64,000 bases of DNA from Eutreptiella sp. 'Long Island Sound 2002' (lineage: Eukaryota > Euglenozoa > Euglenophyceae > Eutreptiales > Eutreptiaceae): the NCBI GenBank assembly GCA_964036045.1, contig OZ038378.1:177342341-177406340 (forward strand). Direction: 5' to 3'. Positions 1-11,575 of this stretch are shown here, in pieces. A model generated the notes under the pieces. It did no database searches, had not been told where the DNA came from, and saw only the letters and a program-made list of their open reading frames with translations. Each line of letters opens with the position of its first letter. The stretch's first letter is position 1. A program made the position numbers and the translations under genes.

Positions 1-1000
1 CATTACAGATGCAGCCAGAGGCCTGCAGCAAGGAAAGACCAGGTGGCAGCTTCACAGCTGCCTGTGGGTTGTGGGGTACGATTTGGAGTCCTCACCTCCG
101 TGCACCCTGCACTACTTCAGCCCCCCTAGGAGTGTGGTACACCGAGTTTCGACCTGCAGAATTGGTTTCAAATGACAGAAAACATACAGGTGGCTGAAAT
201 ACACCATAACCGGTGCACTACATACACACATTGTGCTGCTGTTGGCAAGGACAGTCTGTGTCTTTATAGCTCGCTTGCTGAAGAGGGCCAATTCATGTAA
301 TGTCATTATTCCATGCCCCGTTTATGCCATCAATGGTGAGCCCCGGGGGTAACACCCATGATGTGTAGCAGTTGCCATCCCAGAAGGCGTGTTTGTGCGA
401 CCAGGTTCGCACTTTGGACAGGATGATGCATCGTTTGGCACACATGATCACACACACACACACGGACGCGAAGCCCCGGATCCCAGAAAAGCGATGATGG
501 CACTAGCACGTGTGATCTGCACAGTGTCATCCATTAAGGCACATGTTCTGCAGAGGCCACCAGCCTTGCTGTATGTCCATGCGGGGGAGGGGGGGCGTTT
601 CTACGAAATGTGAAGTCATGGGGTTTTGCCTAAAATTGGCCATTTCGAAAAACGGGGGTGGGGTTTACCCTTTTGCGCGCAACTGAATTTTTCCAAAACG
701 CGCCGCGGGGGGTTACCTTGGATGTGCAGAGGTGTGTAGTTGTCCAATTTTTGGGCATGCAGAAGGAAATTCGGGGGTGTTTTGCCTCAAAAGTGACGGA
801 TCTTTGCATGCTTACTTGATGCTGCTGTTTCACATATCAGGTGTGGCAGGGACGCGGTGGCCTAAGGGGTTAGCATACAACAACGGAGGCCTCCACTCTA
901 CCTCCTCACCAAAGCAATGGTGGTTGTAGCCGCCCACACCCGCTGCCGGGGGGGGGGGGGGGGATGGACGATTTCTCTTCTCCGCGGCCCAACACCGAAA
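1..1000. other. No recognisable gene
   Basis: Only short ORFs without family resemblance occur on either strand. A short CA microsatellite lies near 450-462 and a G homopolymer near 950-963. I see no RNA gene or transposon domain. Confidence 0.4.
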
Positions 1001-1009
1001 AGGGTGCCT

Positions 1010-1205
1010 CACAGGGTGCCCAATCCTGCAAGGCGTACCTTTCGTCACGTTTCGTGTTTCGCATCACCGCTTCATGGGGTGCCAAGTCCCATAATACGGT
1101 CGCTTCGAATCGTTTCGCATTTCGGAGCACCGCTTCATGGGGGGCCTAATCCCACAATGCGGTCGTTTTGAGTCGGACGTGTTTCACGGGGTGCCCAATC
1201 CCGGA
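1010..1205. repeat. Degenerate ~63-bp tandem repeat
   Basis: The phrase GGTGCCCAATCC or a close variant recurs near 1015, 1077, 1142 and 1190. The first three are linked by related CGTTTCGCATY..CACCGCTTCATGGGG sequence. About three diverged copies are visible. Confidence 0.5.
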
Positions 1206-1422
1206 ACTTCGGTTGTGCCAACACGTAGTGTGTTATTGTGTGTCGCGCGGCAATGCGCGGAACCGGTTGACGCATGCACTTCGCACCCAAAAAAAAGCTC
1301 CCTAGGTGATAGACCCATCTACGACTTTCACTACAATATCTATTTCTCAAGGCACCGCTTGCACTGCGTTCGTCCCAAGCCTCCCGCCATAGTGTAACGT
1401 CTTATGCACCTGCCTGTGCACC

Positions 1423-1775
1423 TCAAGTAATCGTGTACTTCCGCTGCCTCTTGAAGTCCCTACTCAACTTCCGTTCTGGTGCTTGTCGCTTTTGCGCCGA
1501 TGAAATTGCCGCCGCCGTCTTCCCACTTTGCGCTTGCTTGGCTTGCCCACGCGGTTGCTTGGCGGTCTTTTTGTACACTTTCTTCTGTCCTGTCGCGACG
1601 ACCACTTTGGTACTGCTGTCTGAACTGCTGCTTTCGGAACTAGACCCTGATAATGTAGAGGACGTCCCACCACCATTGGTCGTTGACGAACTATCCGTGT
1701 CGGACCTGTCTGACCTATCGGACTTGCGACGCTTTGGGCGCCAATCTTTGTCGGTCTCACTTCAAGGTCGTTGTG
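1423..1775 (-). CDS. Ser-rich/basic protein fragment, unrecognised
   Basis: On the minus strand one open frame begins near 1775 with a charged K/R/D stretch. It passes through an acidic serine tract (repeated RSD and SSES-type runs) and then a Lys/Gln/Ala-rich basic tail, with a stop at 1423. This strongly biased, alternating composition looks like a disordered linker or nucleic-acid-binding tail rather than random translation, and other frames over the segment look less protein-like. No ATG is visible at the upstream edge; an AG near 1776 could be a splice acceptor, so this is probably a terminal exon or a transposon remnant. I recognise no family. Confidence 0.3.
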
Positions 1776-1884
1776 TGCCATATTTGCCCCCTCCTTTATC
1801 ACCCGTGGTTGTGGCCTGTCCCGTGCCTTCCTGCACTTCCTTGCAGGGATTCTACTATTTCCGTGATTGGCCTGAAAAAACCCT

Positions 1885-2415
1885 TCCGTGATTTTCCGTG
1901 ATTTTCCGTGATTTTCCGTGATTTTCCGTGATTTTCCGTGGTATTTCCGTGATATTTCCGTGATTTTCTGTGGTGTTTCCGTGGTACAAAAATGTTCCTT
2001 ATGCATCCGCTTTGCCTCACCTGGACACCCACAAGAGATGAAACAAAGCACAAGACATTTGGGGGCGGTCTACTGCCATTTTGCGAACCGTTCTTCAACA
2101 TCACCATTGCAAAACATGGTGACGCAGGCCTCACGCAGGTCCTTGCCCATGCGCTACCTATTTTTAACATCAACCAGTCCAGCCAGACTAAATGACCGCA
2201 CGCTAACACTTAGCAACCAGGAACAACAATAGCAAACAACAGGAACTTTCATTTCCGTTTCCGTGATTTTCCGTGATTTTCCGTGGCGACCAGGAACAAC
2301 AATAGCAAACAATAGGAACTTCAATTTCCGTTTCCGTGATTTTCCGTGATTTTCCGTGATTTCCGTGATTTTCAACGTTGGCTGATTTCCGTGATTTTCC
2401 GTGATTTTCCAACCA
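1885..2415. repeat. CCGTGATTTT 10-bp minisatellite with ~70-bp duplication
   Basis: Runs of the decamer CCGTGATTTT occur at about 1887-1960, 2262-2285 and 2333-2410. A ~70-bp segment beginning ACCAGGAACAACAATAGCAA, which includes a decamer run, is present twice (about 2216-2285 and 2289-2350). The spacer between the first and second runs is unique sequence. Confidence 0.8.
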
Positions 2416-2419
2416 CGGA

Positions 2420-2940
2420 AATACCAGAATCCCTGGAACTTCCTTGTCCACCGCACCTTTTCTCTTTTCTCTGCCTTTTTCTTCCGAGCAGGGCAATTTG
2501 CTTCTCCACAATCCAATCACTTACTTCAATTATTTCGGGGTCCAATCCGGGATGCACGAGCTGCAGGTGGCATCGGATATTCAGTGTGAACGGGGATGCC
2601 GGCACATCGGAACCACACACTTCCTTGGGACATTGCGCTTCTTCTCTAGTGCCTTTTGGTACTTGAAGCGATACCGGTAAGGGTAGTTGGTGCACACCTT
2701 CGTCCCATTCAACGTGGTTTCGCAGGTCCCGGTGGAACGACCGCAAAACCCACATGGCTCTGGCCATTAGACCCAACGCCGGGGGGTTTCTCGGAAATCG
2801 GATATCCTGCTTAAAAACCCGCCCAGAGCCAAATTTAAAAAAGTGGGGGAGGTTGGGGGGGGGGGGGTTCAGGGGGTTTTACGCTACGTTGGTATTGTCC
2901 GCGGGAAGGGCACCCCGGCCCCCCAACTCCCCCCCCAAAC
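2420..2940. other. No recognisable gene
   Basis: Only short overlapping ORFs are present. The right edge (2820-2935) is a G-rich/C-rich tract. Similar G-tract/C-tract fragments recur near 3915-3990 and 5590-5710. Confidence 0.4.
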
Positions 2941-3412
2941 CCCTAACCCCAAGTCAAGGGGCCATGCAACAAAGCATGGATTGTGAGTTCCCTAACCCCA
3001 ACTCGAGGGGCCACGCAATAAAGCATGGATTGCGAGTCCCAGACCCCAACTCAAGGGGCCATGCAATAAAGCATGGATTGCGAGTCCCTAACCCCAATTC
3101 AAGGGGCCACGCAATAAAGCATGGATTGCGAGTCCCAGACCCCAACTCAAGGGGCCACGCAACAAAGCGTGGATTGCGAGTCCCTAACCCCAACTCAAGG
3201 GGCCACGCAATAAAGCGTGGATTGTGAGTCCCTAACCCCAACTCAAGGGGCCACGCAACAAAGCGTGGATTGTGAGTCCCTAACCCCAACTCAAGGGGCC
3301 ACACAACAAAGCGTGGAATGTGAGTCCCTAACCCCAACTCAAGGGGCCATGCAACAAAGCATGGATTGCGAGTCCCTAACCCCAACTCAAGGCACACAAC
3401 AAAGCGTGGGAG
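2941..3412. repeat. 48-bp minisatellite, about 10 copies
   Basis: Units of 48 bp (the first 49) start near 2941, 2990, 3038, 3086, 3134, 3182, 3230, 3278, 3326 and 3374. The core is CCCTAACCCCAACTCAAGGG followed by a GCAACAAAGC-type segment. Because 48 is 16 codons, both strands stay open across the array (16-residue repeats), but this is a consequence of the period and not evidence for a gene. Confidence 0.9.
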
Positions 3413-3444
3413 TAAAAAAAAAGGAAAGAAAGTGGGAGGCAAAA

Positions 3445-5370
3445 TGTGTTCCCCAAAAAAGGGGAACAAAATCAGAAGTGGCTGCCTCACCCTTGCCTTC
3501 TTGGGGGCCCAAAAGAGGGCGGAAATGCTACGTCACCCTTGCATACTCGGGGATCCCCAAACAAAGGGGGACAATATCGGAAGTGGCTCCCTCACCCCTG
3601 CCTTCTCGGGGGCCCACAAGTGGGTGGAAATGCTACGTCACCCCTGCATTCTCGGGGATCCCCAAAACAAAGGGGGCCAAAATCAGAAGTGGGTACCTCA
3701 CCCCTGCCTTCTCGGGAGCCCAAAAAAGGGCGGAAATGCTCCGTCACCCTTGCATTCTGGGGGGTCCCTAGCTCAGGGGACAAAATCAAAAGTGGCTGAA
3801 TTGGGGGCAAGGACAAAACTTTGGATGTGCAATCCAAAAGAATACAACCAAAAAAATTTCGCAGCCATGGTGTGTCTGCGTCCAAAAACACCATTAAACC
3901 CCCCCCACGGACCATTTTTAAAAAAAAAAAAAAAAAGGAGGGGGAGGTTCCAAAACCCCCCACGCTATCGGATTTCTCAGACCCCCCCCCCTGCCCTAGT
4001 GTACAAGATTGCTATATGTTACACTACTAGGAATGGTGCCCAATGCTCTGTTGTGAGAAGTAGGGGGTGGAAGAACACATCAGGGAAAGTTGTTCGTCCT
4101 ACATGATAAACCCTGCCCAACTCTCCATCTCACAGAATTTCAACTTCCACTCGCTGACCGCTACCATCCGGGGGGTCCATGAAAGGTGACAAAATGAAAA
4201 GCGGCTGCCTCACCCCTGCCTTCTCGGGGCCCACATAAGGGCGGTAACCCCTGTGTTCTCGGGGGTCCCCATCAAAGGGACAAAATCAAAAGTGGCTACC
4301 TCACCCCTGCCTTCTCGGGGGCCCACATGGGGGGGGGGGCGTCACTTGGTCAACCCAAAATTTTTCGTTACGGCTCATTGTGTTGTTGTGTGGGTGACTG
4401 TGTTGTGGGGTACCGCCGCTTGTATCCTTTGTACTCATGGCAGGACATTTTGCTCACTTTCGCTGAATTGGGTGCCGATGTTAGGGGAAAGTGCACGACC
4501 ACGCTACGTAACCCCTGCGTTCTCGGGGGTCCCCATCAAAGGGGACAAAATCAAAAGTGGCTACCTCACCCGTGCCTTCTCGAGGGCCCACATAAGAGCG
4601 GACGTGCTACGCAACCCGTGCGTTCTCGGGGGTCCCCCTCAAAGGGGACTGAATCAAAAGTGGCTACCTCACCCCTGCCTTCTCGGGGGCCCACATAAGG
4701 GCGGACGTGCTGTGTAACCCCTTCGTTCTCGGGGGTCCCCATCAAAGGGGACAAAATCAAAAGTGGCTACCTCACCCCTACCTTCTCGGGGGCCCACATA
4801 AGGGGGGTCCTGCTACGTAACCCCCTGCATTCTCGGGGACCCCCATCAAAGGGGACAAAATTAAAAGTGGCTACCACACCCCTGCCTTCTCGGGGGCCCA
4901 CATAAGGGCGGGCGTGCTACGTAACCCGTGCGTTCTCGGGGGTCCTCATCAAAGGGAACAAAATCAAAAGTGGCTACCTCACCTGTGCCTTCTCGGAGGC
5001 CCAAATGAGGGCGGAGGTGCTACGTAACCCCTGCCTTCTCGGGGGTCCCCATCAAAGGCAAAAGTGACTGCCTCACCCGTGCCTTCTTGGGAGCCCATAT
5101 AAGGGCGGAATTGCTACGTAACCTCTGTGTTCTAGGGTATCCCCATCAAAGGGGACAAAATTAAAAGTGGCTGCCTCACCTGTGCCTTCTCGGGGGCCCA
5201 AATGAGGGCGGAAGTGCTACATAACCCCTGTGTTCTCGGGGGTCCCCATCAAAGGGGACTGAATCAAAAGTGGCTACCTCACCCGTGCCTTCTCGGGGCC
5301 CACATGAGCGCGGACGTGCTGCGCAACCCGGGGCATTCTCGGGGGTCCCCATCAAAGGGGACAAGAATGG
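3445..5370. repeat. ~103-bp dimeric minisatellite
   Basis: The anchor CTACCTCACCC recurs at 4561, 4664 and 4767, giving a period of 103 bp. Each unit contains two ~51-bp half-units, each with an ACCCCTGCCTTCTCGGGGG-like core; one half continues TCCCCATCAAAGGGGAC, the other CCCACATAAGGGCGG. A diverged block spans 3445-3795 and a regular block 4160-5370. Non-repeat sequence separates the blocks (3796-4160), and another ~165 bp interrupts a unit at about 4331-4497. Related units in reverse orientation occur at 27.79-28.03 kb. Confidence 0.85.
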
Positions 5371-5374
5371 CCTG

Positions 5375-6895
5375 CGTCGGGTCGTTAGTGGTAAAATGCT
5401 CTGAGGGGTGGTCCTTAAGGGCGGCCCGGAAAAGAAAAATATTTTGGTTCCTTAAGGACTGCCCTGATCAGAAGTGGCCCAAAAGTGGCACATTGGCGAA
5501 AAAAGTCCATATCCTCAACATAAGGGGCAACTTTTCTCCAACTGGGGTGGTAGTGTGAGGTGGACTAAGCAAACCCTTCACCCAAAAAAGGGGGGGTTTC
5601 GGTCATATGAAAACCTTACTTTTGCCTAAAATTTTGGCCAACGAAAAAGAGGGGGGGGGGGGTATGTAAAACCCCCCATGCTGTCGTTCTCCGCAGATGC
5701 GGCCCCCCCCTCTCATGTGTCCATGTGGATCGAAAAGCGATTGAGAGTATATTGGAGGCCAGCAAGCGAACGAACAGAAGGAATAACGTTGGCAACGAAC
5801 AATTGTGAGGCAACTCGCCGTATACCTTGGTGAGATCCAGCCCCAGTGGGCTGCACCACCATTGACTACGCCCTGGTAAAATTGGTGGCCATGTTGGACG
5901 CACACACGTACAGCTCCGCCGTGGTGCGACAGCAGGGCAGAACCACCAACAGCCATGCAGACCGTTACTGCTAAAAAGTGACTTGGTAACACTGATCGAA
6001 TGGGCTACGTGGAGGCGGCCATGCTAAGCAGGATGGGGATAGATACCCATACCCAAGGGGTTTGTATGCTTGCGGGAGAACATCCAATCCATAACGGTGG
6101 TCATCCCCGCCCAGAATGCATTCTTACGCATCCCTTGCAGCATGTGCGGTGCTGCGTTAGCACGCATCCCATGCAGCCGATAGGAACCGCTGTAGACAGC
6201 CTTTATCGTAGCCTTTATCGTGCCCTGGACATCATGTGGAGAAGCTGCGTATGCACAATGCAGGCCCTTGTGCATAGCCCACCAGGGGGGGGCAGTTGGA
6301 ACCAGTCCTGCTGCGCACCACCCCCCAGCTATCTGTCAAAAATTCGGGGGCAGGGGGGGGTGTTGGGGAAGGATGATGGGGCCACGCAGGAGGGGGGGGG
6401 GGTCAGGCACCTCTGAACAGTTGGGTATGCGGCTCAGGCAGCCTGACTCGACTCACACACCGGCCCGAACCAAAAGGATAGAGTAGCAGCAGCTTGGGCA
6501 TTCCCAAGCAATGGGTACTGGAAACCTCAGGTGGGGCGGTCATGGGGTGAGATGCACAACAACTTTAAATACTTGTTGGTTCTATGTCCTCACTGTTGAG
6601 GGTCAAATAAATTTGCTGGAACGCTTTGCTGCCCGAGTAGGACTAACTATGGTCCTGCCCGTCATACCGCCGAGGCAGCTATCTTTCAAAACCGAGGGGG
6701 GGGGGATTCGCATACAAGGACCAGGCCTGGCTGCCCCGCATGCCAGCAACGGGGTAATCAGGGACAATAGGACAACAGGGAACGTCACAACTGTTCACAG
6801 GTGCACCGCAACCCCAAAGAGTTTTCCAGTGTCAGGCTTTGCATGCTGTGCAAACTTGTGCCCTGTCCACCTTATCTGTTCTGACACACCAACTG
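5375..6895. other. No confidently recognisable gene
   Basis: The region holds short ORFs on both strands, G-homopolymer tracts near 5650 and 6350-6400, and no motif I can place. Minus-strand ORFs at 5603-5992 and 6024-6275 could contain exons of the gene suggested by 6899-7064, but I cannot support them individually. Confidence 0.35.
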
Positions 6896-6898
6896 CTG

Positions 6899-7064
6899 GA
6901 CAACACCGGCGTCGAAGAACAAATCGAATGGGTACAGTCGATCCAAATTGGGCTTGTACCACGTGATGCTCTCGCCGATCATCGGCAGTACAAGTCCACG
7001 GCCGATGAGCAGTGCCAACTGCAAGGCATACCTGAACAGAGCAAATGTGATGGGCATGTGGGAC
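6899..7064 (-). CDS. Putative internal exon, O-fucosyltransferase-like
   Basis: A minus-strand frame through this segment reads like a folded protein: hydrophobic helix, then GRGLVLP, an aromatic stretch, and YPFDLFFD. Small residue, A..LGR.LVLP, then a Pro/Phe segment and FD is reminiscent of the N-terminal part of O-fucosyltransferase/GT65-68-like proteins, which transfer fucose to proteins or glycans. That assignment is by motif memory only. An acceptor-like ACCACAG precedes the segment and a donor-like G|GTGTGT follows the VVQQL codons, so I interpret it as an internal exon. No partner exons were recovered with confidence. It may be the only trace of a host gene in the left part of the window. 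Confidence 0.3.
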
Positions 7065-7721
7065 CTGTGGTATGCCCCTGCGCTGTGCAACAAGCCTTTG
7101 CAAATTGTTTCCGGTGGCGGAGTGGAGCTCTTTTTAGGGGACGATGGACACCACCAGCCCCCTGTCTGTGCACTTCCAAAGACCCCCCACAGTCCACACA
7201 TTGCTTTAGGGCTCATGGCGCAAATGGCCCAAGTATGAGGGAGCCCAGAAGGACCATTTCGAGGGGGCCACGGCACACACGCCCACCACCAGCTGTACCA
7301 ATGTTTAGAACTACTTCTTATGTTTGGGGGGCAGGGGGATGGTGGAGGGAGTGGAGGGAGTGGACTGTTGAGAACTTTGTGCAAAACAATCCGTGATGGA
7401 ACCCCTCTTTGGCGTAGGTCGTGCACTATGGAACTGCGGAACTATGGAACCACCCCCTAGGCCATGCCCGTGCCCCTTACTTCGGGAGTGAGCTCCGGGG
7501 AGTGGAGACTCTTCAGTGGAACACCAAGTTGGCATAGAGTACTTTGAGTGGCATCGGGCGAGTCAATGAAAATTTCAGTAAACCGGCAAAATCTGACCCC
7601 ATGGTCACATTGACAAGGGTTCTGTCATCTGAGCCCCTTCCCCCCCCCGCCTTCCTTCAGACGCATATACGGCACGAAGTCGCCCCCCCCTACCTCGGAG
7701 GTACGGGGGGGGGGGGGGGGA

Positions 7722-7920
7722 GATTTGATTTGATTTGATTTGATTTGATTTGATTTGAGGGCCGATCTTGAGGCTCACAGGCCGCCTGGGGGGCGCTCGA
7801 TGGCTGTCCCGACGACTCTGCATATCGGCCGGCCATGCATGCAGTGCACACCCGGCCGCGTCCGCGGGCCGGGGGGGGGATGGCCTGTCGCCGTGCCGCG
7901 GGTTGGGTGAGGCGGAGGGT
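7722..7920 (-). mobile_element. 5'-truncated LINE 3' end with (TTTGA)n tail
   Basis: A (TTTGA)n array at 7722-7757 is followed by ~160 bp that is nearly identical to 12191-12350, which also follows a (TTTGA)n array. Read on the minus strand, both copies end in (TCAAA)n, the kind of 3' microsatellite tail left by many non-LTR elements. The copies diverge to the right of about 7920, as expected for a 5'-truncated insertion. Both tails abut a GGTACGGGGG-type G-rich tract. Confidence 0.6.
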
Positions 7921-8009
7921 GGGGGGTGGGAGACACGCGCATCCCGCTGGGGGGGGGGGGGGGGGAGGCAGGGGGGAGGGAGGGGAGGGGGGGGGGGGGG
8001 CCTCGGTGG

Positions 8010-10390
8010 GGCACAGGGCAGAGGGCAGGTTCCCCGCCCCTGTGCGCTCTGGGCACAGGGCGCAGGGCAGGTTCCCAGCCCCTGTGCGCTCTGGGCACAG
8101 GGCGGAGGGCAGATTCCTCGTCCAGTGCGCTCTAGGCACAGGGCAGAGGGCAGGTTCCCTGCCCATGTGCGCTCTGGGCACAGGGCGGAGGGCAGGTGCC
8201 CCGCCCCTGTGCGCTCGGCGCACAGGGTGGAGGGCTAGTCCCCCTCCCCTGTGCGCTCTGGGCACCCGACGGAGGGCGGAGGGCAGGTTCCCTGCCCATG
8301 TGCGCTCTGGGCACAGGGCGGAGGGCAGGTGCCCCGCCCCTGTGCGCTCTGGACACACGGCGGAGGGCGGAGGGCAGGTTCCCTGCCCATGTGCGCTCTG
8401 GACACAGGGCAGAGGGCAGGTGCCCCGCCCCTGTGCACTCTGGGCACAGGGCGGAGGGCAGGTTCCCCTCCCCTGTGCGCTCGGGGCACAGGGCAGAGGG
8501 CAGGTTCCCCGTCCAGTGCGCTCTGGGCACAGGGCAGAGGGCAGGTGCCCCGCCCCTGTGCGCTCGGGGCACAAGTCGGAGGGCACGTTCCCCGTCCGAT
8601 GCACTCTGGGCGCAGGGCGGAGGGCTAGTCCCCCGCCCCTGCGCGCCCTGGGCACAGGGCGGAGGGCTGGTTCCCCGCCCTTGTGCGCTCTGGGCATAGG
8701 GCGGAGGGCAAGTGCCCTGCCCCTGTGCGCTCTGGGCACAGGGCACAGGGCAGGTTCCCCGCCCGGTGCGCTCGGGGCACAGGGCGGAGAGCAGGTGCCC
8801 CGCCCGGTGCGCTCAGGGCACAGGGCGGAGGGCAGGTTCCCCGCCCGGTGCGCTCCGGGCACGAGGCGGAGGGCAGGTGCCCCGCCCCTGTGCGCTTGGC
8901 GCACCGCGCGGAGGGTAGGTTCCCCGCCCTCGTGCGCTCTGGGCTAAGGGCGGAGGGCAGGTTCCCCGTCCGGTGCGCTGTGGGCATAGGGCGGAGGGCA
9001 GGTGCCCTGCCCCTGTGCGCTCTGGGCACAGGGCAGAGGGCAGGTTCCCCTCCCGGTGCGCTCGGCGCACAGGGCGGAGGGCAGGGTCCCCGCCCTTGTG
9101 CGCTCTGGGCATAGGGCGGAGGGCAGGTTCCCCGTCCGGTGCGCTCTGGGCACAGGGCACAAGGCAGGTTCCCCTCCCCTGTGCGCTCGGCACGCAGAGC
9201 GGAGGGCAGGTTCCCCGCCCCTGTGCGCTCTGGGCACAAGGCGGAGGGCAGGTTCCCCGCCCGGTGCGCTCGGGACACAGGGCAGAGGGCAAGTTCCCTG
9301 CCCGGTGCGCTCTGGGCACAGGGCGGAGGGCAGGTTCCCCGTCCAGTGCGCTCGGGACACAGGGCAGAGGGCAAGTTCCCTGCCCGGTGCGCTCTGGGCA
9401 CAGGGCGGAGGGCAGGTTCCCCTCCCCTGTGCGCTCGGGGCACAGGGCAGAGGGCAGGTTCCCCGTCCAGTGCGCTCTGGGCACAGGGCAGAGGGCAGGT
9501 GCCCCGCCCCTGTGCGCTCGGGGCACAAGTCGGAGGGCACGTTCCCCGTCCGATGCACTCTGGGCGCAGGGCGGAGGGCTAGTCCCCCGCCCCTGCGCGC
9601 CCTGGGCACAGGGCGGAGGGCTGGTTCCCCGCCCTTGTGCGCTCTGGGCATAGGGCGGAGGGCAAGTGCCCTGCCCCTGTGCGCTCTGGGCACAGGGCAC
9701 AGGGCAGGTTCCCCGCCCGGTGCGCTCGGGGCACATGGCGGAGAGCAGGTGCCCCGCCCGGTGCGCTCAGGGCACAGGGCGGAGGGCAGGTTCCCCGCCC
9801 GGTGCGCTCCGGGCACGAGGCGGAGGGCAGGTGCCCCGCCCCTGTGCGCTTGGCGCACCGCGCGGAGGGTAGGTTCCCCGCCCTCGTGCGCTCTGGGCTA
9901 AGGGCGGAGGGCAGGTTCCCCGTCCGGTGCGCTGTGGGCATAGGGCGGAGGGCAGGTGCCCTGCCCCTGTGCGCTCTGGGCACAGGGCAGAGGGCAGGTT
10001 CCCCTCCCGGTGCGCTCGGCGCACAGGGCGGAGGGCAGGGTCCCCGCCCTTGTGCGCTGTGGGCATAGGGCGGAGGGCAGGTTCCCCGTCCGGTGCGCTC
10101 TGGGCACAGGGCACAAGGCAGGTTCCCCTCCCCTGTGCGCTCGGCACGCAGAGCGGAGGGCAGGTTCCCCGCCCCTGTGCGCTCTGGGCACAAGGCGGAG
10201 GGCAGGTTCCCCGCCCGGTGCGCTCGGGACACAGGGCAGAGGGCAAGTTCCCGGCCCGGTGCGCTCTGGGCACAGGGCGGAGGGCAGGTTCCCCGTCCAG
10301 TGCGCTCAGGGCATAGGGCAGAGGGTAGGTCCCCCGCCCGGTGCGCTCTGGGCACAGGTCGGAGGGACTGGTTCCCCTCCCCTCTGCACC
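8010..10390. repeat. 42-bp GC-rich minisatellite with 954-bp higher-order duplication
   Basis: The unit GTGCGCTCTGGGCACAGGGC plus GGAGGGCAGGTTCCCCGCCC-like sequence repeats every 42 bp (for example at 8041 and 8083). A ~954-bp block starting near 8430 is repeated almost verbatim from near 9385 to about 10345, with only scattered substitutions. Because 42 bp is 14 codons, frames stay open on both strands (RSGHRAEGRFPAPV-type repeats). I treat these long ORFs as artefacts of the period. Confidence 0.9.
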
Positions 10391-11445
10391 ACGGCACGGG
10401 ACGGAGGGACTGGCCCCCCTCCCCTCTGCACCACAGCACGGGACGGAGGGTGTGGTTCCCCTCCCCCGTGCACCATAGCACAGGGCGGAGGGACGGGTTC
10501 CCCTCCTCGTGGACCACTGCGCAGGGCGGAGGGACAAGCTCCCCTCCCGTGTGCACCACAGCACAGGACAGAGGGACGGGTTCCCCTCCCCTGCGCACCA
10601 GAGCACACGACGGAGGGACAGGTTCGCCTCCCCTGCGCACCGTAGCACAGAACGGAGGGACAGGGTCTCTTCCCCTGTGCATCATAGCACAGGACGGAGG
10701 GACAGGTGCCCCCCCCCCTGCGCACCATAGCACAGGGCGGAGGGATAGGGTCTCGTCCCCTGTACATCATAGCACAAGACGGAGGGACAGGTTACCTCCC
10801 CCTGTGCACCATAGCACAGGGCGGAGGGACAGGGTCTCGTCCCCTGTACATCATAGCACAAGACGGAGGGACAGGTTACCTCCCCCTGTGCACCATAGCA
10901 CAGGGCGGAGGGACAGGGTCTCGTCCCCTGTGCATCATAGCACAGGACGGGGGGACAGGTTCCCCCCCCCTGCGCACCATAGCACAGGGCGGAGGGACAG
11001 GGTCTCGTCCCCTGTGCATCATAGCACAGGACGGAGGGACAGGTTCCCCCCCCCCTGCGCACCATAGCACAGGGCGGAGGGACAGGGTCTCGTCCCCTGT
11101 GCATCATGGCACAGGACGGAGGGACAGGTGCCCCTCCCCTGCGCACCATAGCACAGGGCGGAGGGACAGGGTCTCGTCCCCTGTGCATCATAGCACAGGA
11201 CGGAGGGACAGGTTCCCCTCCCCTGCACACCGTAGCAGACAGGGTCACGTCCCCTGTGCATCATAGCACAGGACGGAGGGACAGGTGCCCTCCCCCCTGC
11301 GCACCATAGCACAGGGTGGAGGGACAGGGTCTCGTCTCCTGTGCATCATAGCACAGGACGGAGGGACAGGTGCCCCTCCCCTGCGCACCATAGCACAGGG
11401 CGGAGGCACAGGGTCTTGTCCCCTGTGCATCATAGCACAGGAGGG
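10390..11445. repeat. 84-bp (2 x 42) dimeric minisatellite
   Basis: This continues the 42-bp array, but adjacent units have become distinct: CACCATAGCACAGGGCGGAG alternates with CATCATAGCACAGGACGGAG. The phrase ACCATAGCAC recurs at 10808 and 10892 (84 bp), showing a dimeric higher-order unit that evolved from the neighbouring 42-bp monomer. Confidence 0.85.
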
Positions 11446-11575
11446 GGGGGGGAGGTACGGGGGGGGGTACGGGGGGGGGGGAGGTACGGGGGGGATTTAC
11501 GGCGGGGGGGAGTACGGGGGGGGTATGGGGGGTGTGTACTGGGGGGGAGGGGGGGGTACGGGGGGGTTTGGCGGT
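11445..11575. repeat. G-rich (GGTACGGGGG)n tract
   Basis: Irregular repeats of GGTACGGGGGGG on the plus strand. Similar tracts occur at 7690-7720, 12050-12167 and 22290-22345. Runs of four or more G at short spacing could form G-quadruplexes (inference). Confidence 0.8.

Noticed and set aside
2941-3412. Telomere-like CCCTAACCCC in the 48-bp repeat
   Set aside because: The word occurs once per 48-bp unit and is not a tandem telomeric heptamer or octamer.
2954-3490. 178-codon minus ORF and overlapping plus ORFs
   Set aside because: They are products of the 48-bp (16-codon) minisatellite.
7690-10733. Very long ORFs on both strands (up to ~400 codons) in the 42-bp arrays
   Set aside because: Period 42 is a multiple of three, so any stop-free frame stays open. 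The peptides are simple 14-residue repeats in several frames and both strands.
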